From the NCBI RefSeq assembly GCF_024713945.1, contig NC_134681.1, forward strand, positions 2,666,001-2,730,000: DNA of 64,000 nt, given 5' to 3'. A program made the position numbers and the translations under genes. Source of the DNA: Dermatophagoides farinae. Its lineage: Eukaryota; Arthropoda; Arachnida; Sarcoptiformes; Pyroglyphidae. This document shows, one piece after another, positions 58,388 to 64,000 of the stretch. Each line of letters begins with the position of its first letter. The stretch's first letter is position 1. Under the pieces are notes generated by a model, which was not told the DNA's origin, ran no database searches, and was given only the letters and a program-made list of their open reading frames with translations.

Positions 58388-58690
58388 TTAGAAAAATATG
58401 GTTGGCCTAAACTGAATTGTAAACTTTGCTGTGTTGTAATGAAAACGACCGATCACCCAGTCTAGTGGACCTAATCGATCATTCCTAAATAATTCGCTTT
58501 CTTCATTTATTTTTAGAGTTTTGATACACACACTCGCATTACAAATTCGATAATAAAAATTTCTGCCCTTGACTTGAAATAAGAGTGTCATTTTATGACA
58601 TGAGATGGTGAGAAAATCTTCATTTCCTGTCGATTGCCACACAGATACAATATCAGAAAATGGAATCGATGATGAAGAAGAAAATAATGA
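58388..58690 (-). CDS. Hypothetical open frame, 100 codons, no upstream ATG
   Basis: Open on the minus strand from after a TAA at 58693-58691 to TAA at 58390-58388; the first Met is at 58591. The sequence is not repetitive and looks protein-like, with four Cys and segments such as RNDRLGPLDWVIGRFHYN. It lies directly beside the transposon-like motifs, so it might be an element fragment. No splice sites or homology establish it. Confidence 0.22.
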   Translation of the reverse strand, partial: SLFSSSSSIPFSDIVSVWQSTGNEDFLTISCHKMTLLFQVKGRNFYYRICNASVCIKTLKINEESELFRNDRLGPLDWVIGRFHYNTAKFTIQFRPTIFF

Positions 58691-58750
58691 TTATCATAAA
58701 CAATTAATATTAATATATGATGATGATACATCCAAATGACTAGTCATAGA

Positions 58751-62246
<3,496 letters not shown>

Positions 62247-62432
62247 CTAGAATTGATTCTGATTCTGAATGGATGTGCACCCGAAAGAAATTTTGTTGGT
62301 CAGCACCGATAACAACAATCGATCTTGTAATGGGTCTTCAATGTTTGTAACAGTTAGCCAGTTATTTGAAAGAATTTCTTCCGTTCTTACATTTGCTGCA
62401 AATTCAGCTTCAGCTAAACTAACTGAAAATCA
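62247..62432 (-). CDS. Last-exon candidate in a dual-strand open island
   Basis: Minus strand: an AG acceptor preceded by TTTGATTTTC, then about 60 open codons (SLAEAEFAANV.., NNWLTVTNIEDPLQD..) to TAG at 62249-62247. AATAAA on the same strand follows at 62117-62112. The segment needs a phase-1 donor upstream; one possible match is not convincing. The plus strand of the same DNA also carries a complete 59-codon ORF, from ATG at 62271 (MDVHPKEILLVS..). Only one, if either, is real. Confidence 0.3.
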
Positions 62433-63544
62433 AATATCTATTTGTTAGAGGCGAAAAATTAAAAAAAATTTGTCGCTGATAATGATAATTTTCTGCTTAA
62501 ATCGATCAATTGATGTCCTCAGGAATGGCAAGATTACTTTACTCTACTATTTCCATCTCACAGTAGCATCGAGAAAGCAGAAAGAATGGAAACAATTCCA
62601 AATTAAATTTACAAAAAATTTTCCGAGCAACAACTATCACATGATGGAAGAATATAAAACGAATGGAGTGAAAACCCGTCGAACCTATAGCCAATATTGT
62701 TCAATAAATAAAATTATCAAATTATTAAATTTTATTTATTCTAGTTTAATTATGCAATAATTGTTTCTTTCCTTTTGTACTATTTTTGGTTTTGTATTTT
62801 TCTTAAATACCCTTGTATTTATATGGAGCAAGGGTTTTCTTGTTTTTGTATTAATAAATAAATAATAATAATAAATAATAATAAATAAAATTATCATCAT
62901 CATTTCCTTTTATTTTTTGGTTTTCGTTTATTTCGTTTATACAATAATAGTAATAGTAATCATATGAGTTAACTTGCTCTTCTTCTTTTTCTTCATTCTC
63001 TCTGCCAATGTTTGCAACTGCAACTTTCTCAATCAAACAACATCGTATCCAGTCTATCAAGAGCCCAAAAATATATTAAGAATCATAAATTGAAGCGAAA
63101 TCAAATTGATCTTTGTATGTTGTTTGTTTGTGTCCAAGTGTGAGTGGGTAAGCGGGTTCTGGAATGGAGTAAAAGAATTTTCGTTTCACGGAAAAAAAAT
63201 TCGACTAAAGAAAAATTGATAGGAGAAAAAACAGAAAAACGGTAGAGAGAGAGAGATAGAACAAAACTAGACATGCCAAGCAAATAGATCAACAAAAAAG
63301 TGAAGAGATGGGTAGATAATAAAAAACTGAAAACCTCAACTAACCTAGATTGCTGTCCTAGCATACAAAGCAAAAGAGGAAAAATGAAAGAAAATGTCAT
63401 CAATCACCACAATATGGAGCGACCATTTGAAGAACCAAAGAAAAACCGATCCGATCCAAAAAAAACTGGCAAACTCAAGCTAGCCATTTTCATTCGTCAA
63501 AAAGACACCGTAGAAATAGGAATATAAAAGAATGGAACGGTTGT
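62433..63544. other. Mixed-composition stretch, possible unrecognised exons
   Basis: Contains a plus-strand 96-codon frame (62470-62760) with a charged middle, and a (TAA)n block at 62857-62890. Around 62990-63110 both strands read as plausible short peptides. I could not build a consistent gene model. Confidence 0.35.
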
Positions 63545-63742
63545 AGGTCAAAATCCCGAAAACAAAAACCCCGAAAACCGAAACGCCGAAACCAAATGAC
63601 CGAAAAAAAATTATCCCGAAAACAAAAACCCCGAAAACAAAAACCCCGAAAAAAAATTATCCCGAAAAAAAATTATCCCGAAAACAAAAACCCCGAAAAA
63701 AATTACCCCGAAAACAAAAACCCCGAAAACAAAAACGTAGAA
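63545..63742. repeat. Tandem repeat with 15-16-bp period, CCGAAAA core
   Basis: CGA cores recur at 63558, 63573, 63588, 63602, 63618, 63633, 63648, 63664, 63680, 63695, 63710 and 63725 (positions of the G), mostly 15 or 16 bp apart. Two unit types alternate irregularly: CCCGAAAACAAAAAC and CCCGAAAAAAAATTAT. Flanks are ordinary AT-rich DNA. Confidence 0.85.
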
Positions 63743-64000
63743 AATGGCTTGTTCCCTTAAACTTTAAATGAACGGAGATTAACACTATTACTGTGAGAAA
63801 TTTCATGTACCGGTATGTATTCTACGAAAAGAAGTCATTAGATCTAGTTTATTCATCATACAATCACCACAAGTTTTAAATTTTAAATTAATATCTAGAT
63901 ATTCATGATGATATTTTTTAATTTGTTGTCAATAATCCATAGATTAAATGAAATTTCATTTTTTGTTATTTGGGCCAAATTTTCTTCAAAATTTATCTTA
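63743..64000. other. Edge of window, nothing seen
   Basis: AT-rich sequence without an open frame, repeat or signal that can be supported. Confidence 0.5.

Overview
The window is AT-rich, intron-containing eukaryotic DNA. Its traits are short introns (57-101 nt in the compact gene cores), GT-AG splice sites, coding CAA/CAT/GAT repeats that make Gln, His and Asp runs, and many (CA)n, (GA)n and (ATG)n microsatellites in non-coding DNA. This and the protein sequences fit an arthropod, and I suspect an acariform mite of the dust-mite/scabies-mite kind. The organism call is inference only. No bacterial, plasmid, CRISPR or intact transposon genes were seen.

Layout. (1) 1-2832, plus strand: 3' part of a Gln/Asn/Pro/Ser-rich protein gene in four exons. 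It carries one apparent frameshift and one stop-free 63-nt intron. (2) 3307-4350, minus strand: a decayed or mis-assembled membrane-protein-like locus, including one intact 118-codon ORF. (3) 5228-5350, minus strand: a small terminal-exon-like segment of unknown parent. (4) 7384-28467, minus strand: a plasma-membrane Ca2+-ATPase (PMCA). Eleven core exons (28467-23815) encode the whole pump up to the first half of the calmodulin-binding helix. A set of alternative tails follows, spread over the next 16 kb. (5) 28.5-64 kb: about 35 kb with no confident gene. It is dominated by simple repeats, with a few hairpins, a divergent TATA/initiator candidate next to the PMCA start, possible DNA-transposon relics near 58.3 kb, a dual-strand open island near 62.3 kb and a 15-16-bp-period tandem repeat at 63.5-63.7 kb.

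The main biology is the PMCA tail switch. After the codons for ..LQTQ (exon 11 donor at 23814) the transcript has at least three in-frame fates. It can read through to a stop at 22894 (1463 aa). It can join exons 16748-14996 and 14730-14093, which give a different calmodulin-binding second half, a very long His/Ser-rich tail and a C-terminal ETII (1953 aa). Or it can join exon 8199-7384, with another second half and a C-terminal ETPV (1428 aa). The two distal tails each end in a class I PDZ ligand and the read-through form does not. A 72-nt phase-0 cassette (10074-10003) and a perfect acceptor-donor ratchet motif (10805/10804) lie in the same long intron.
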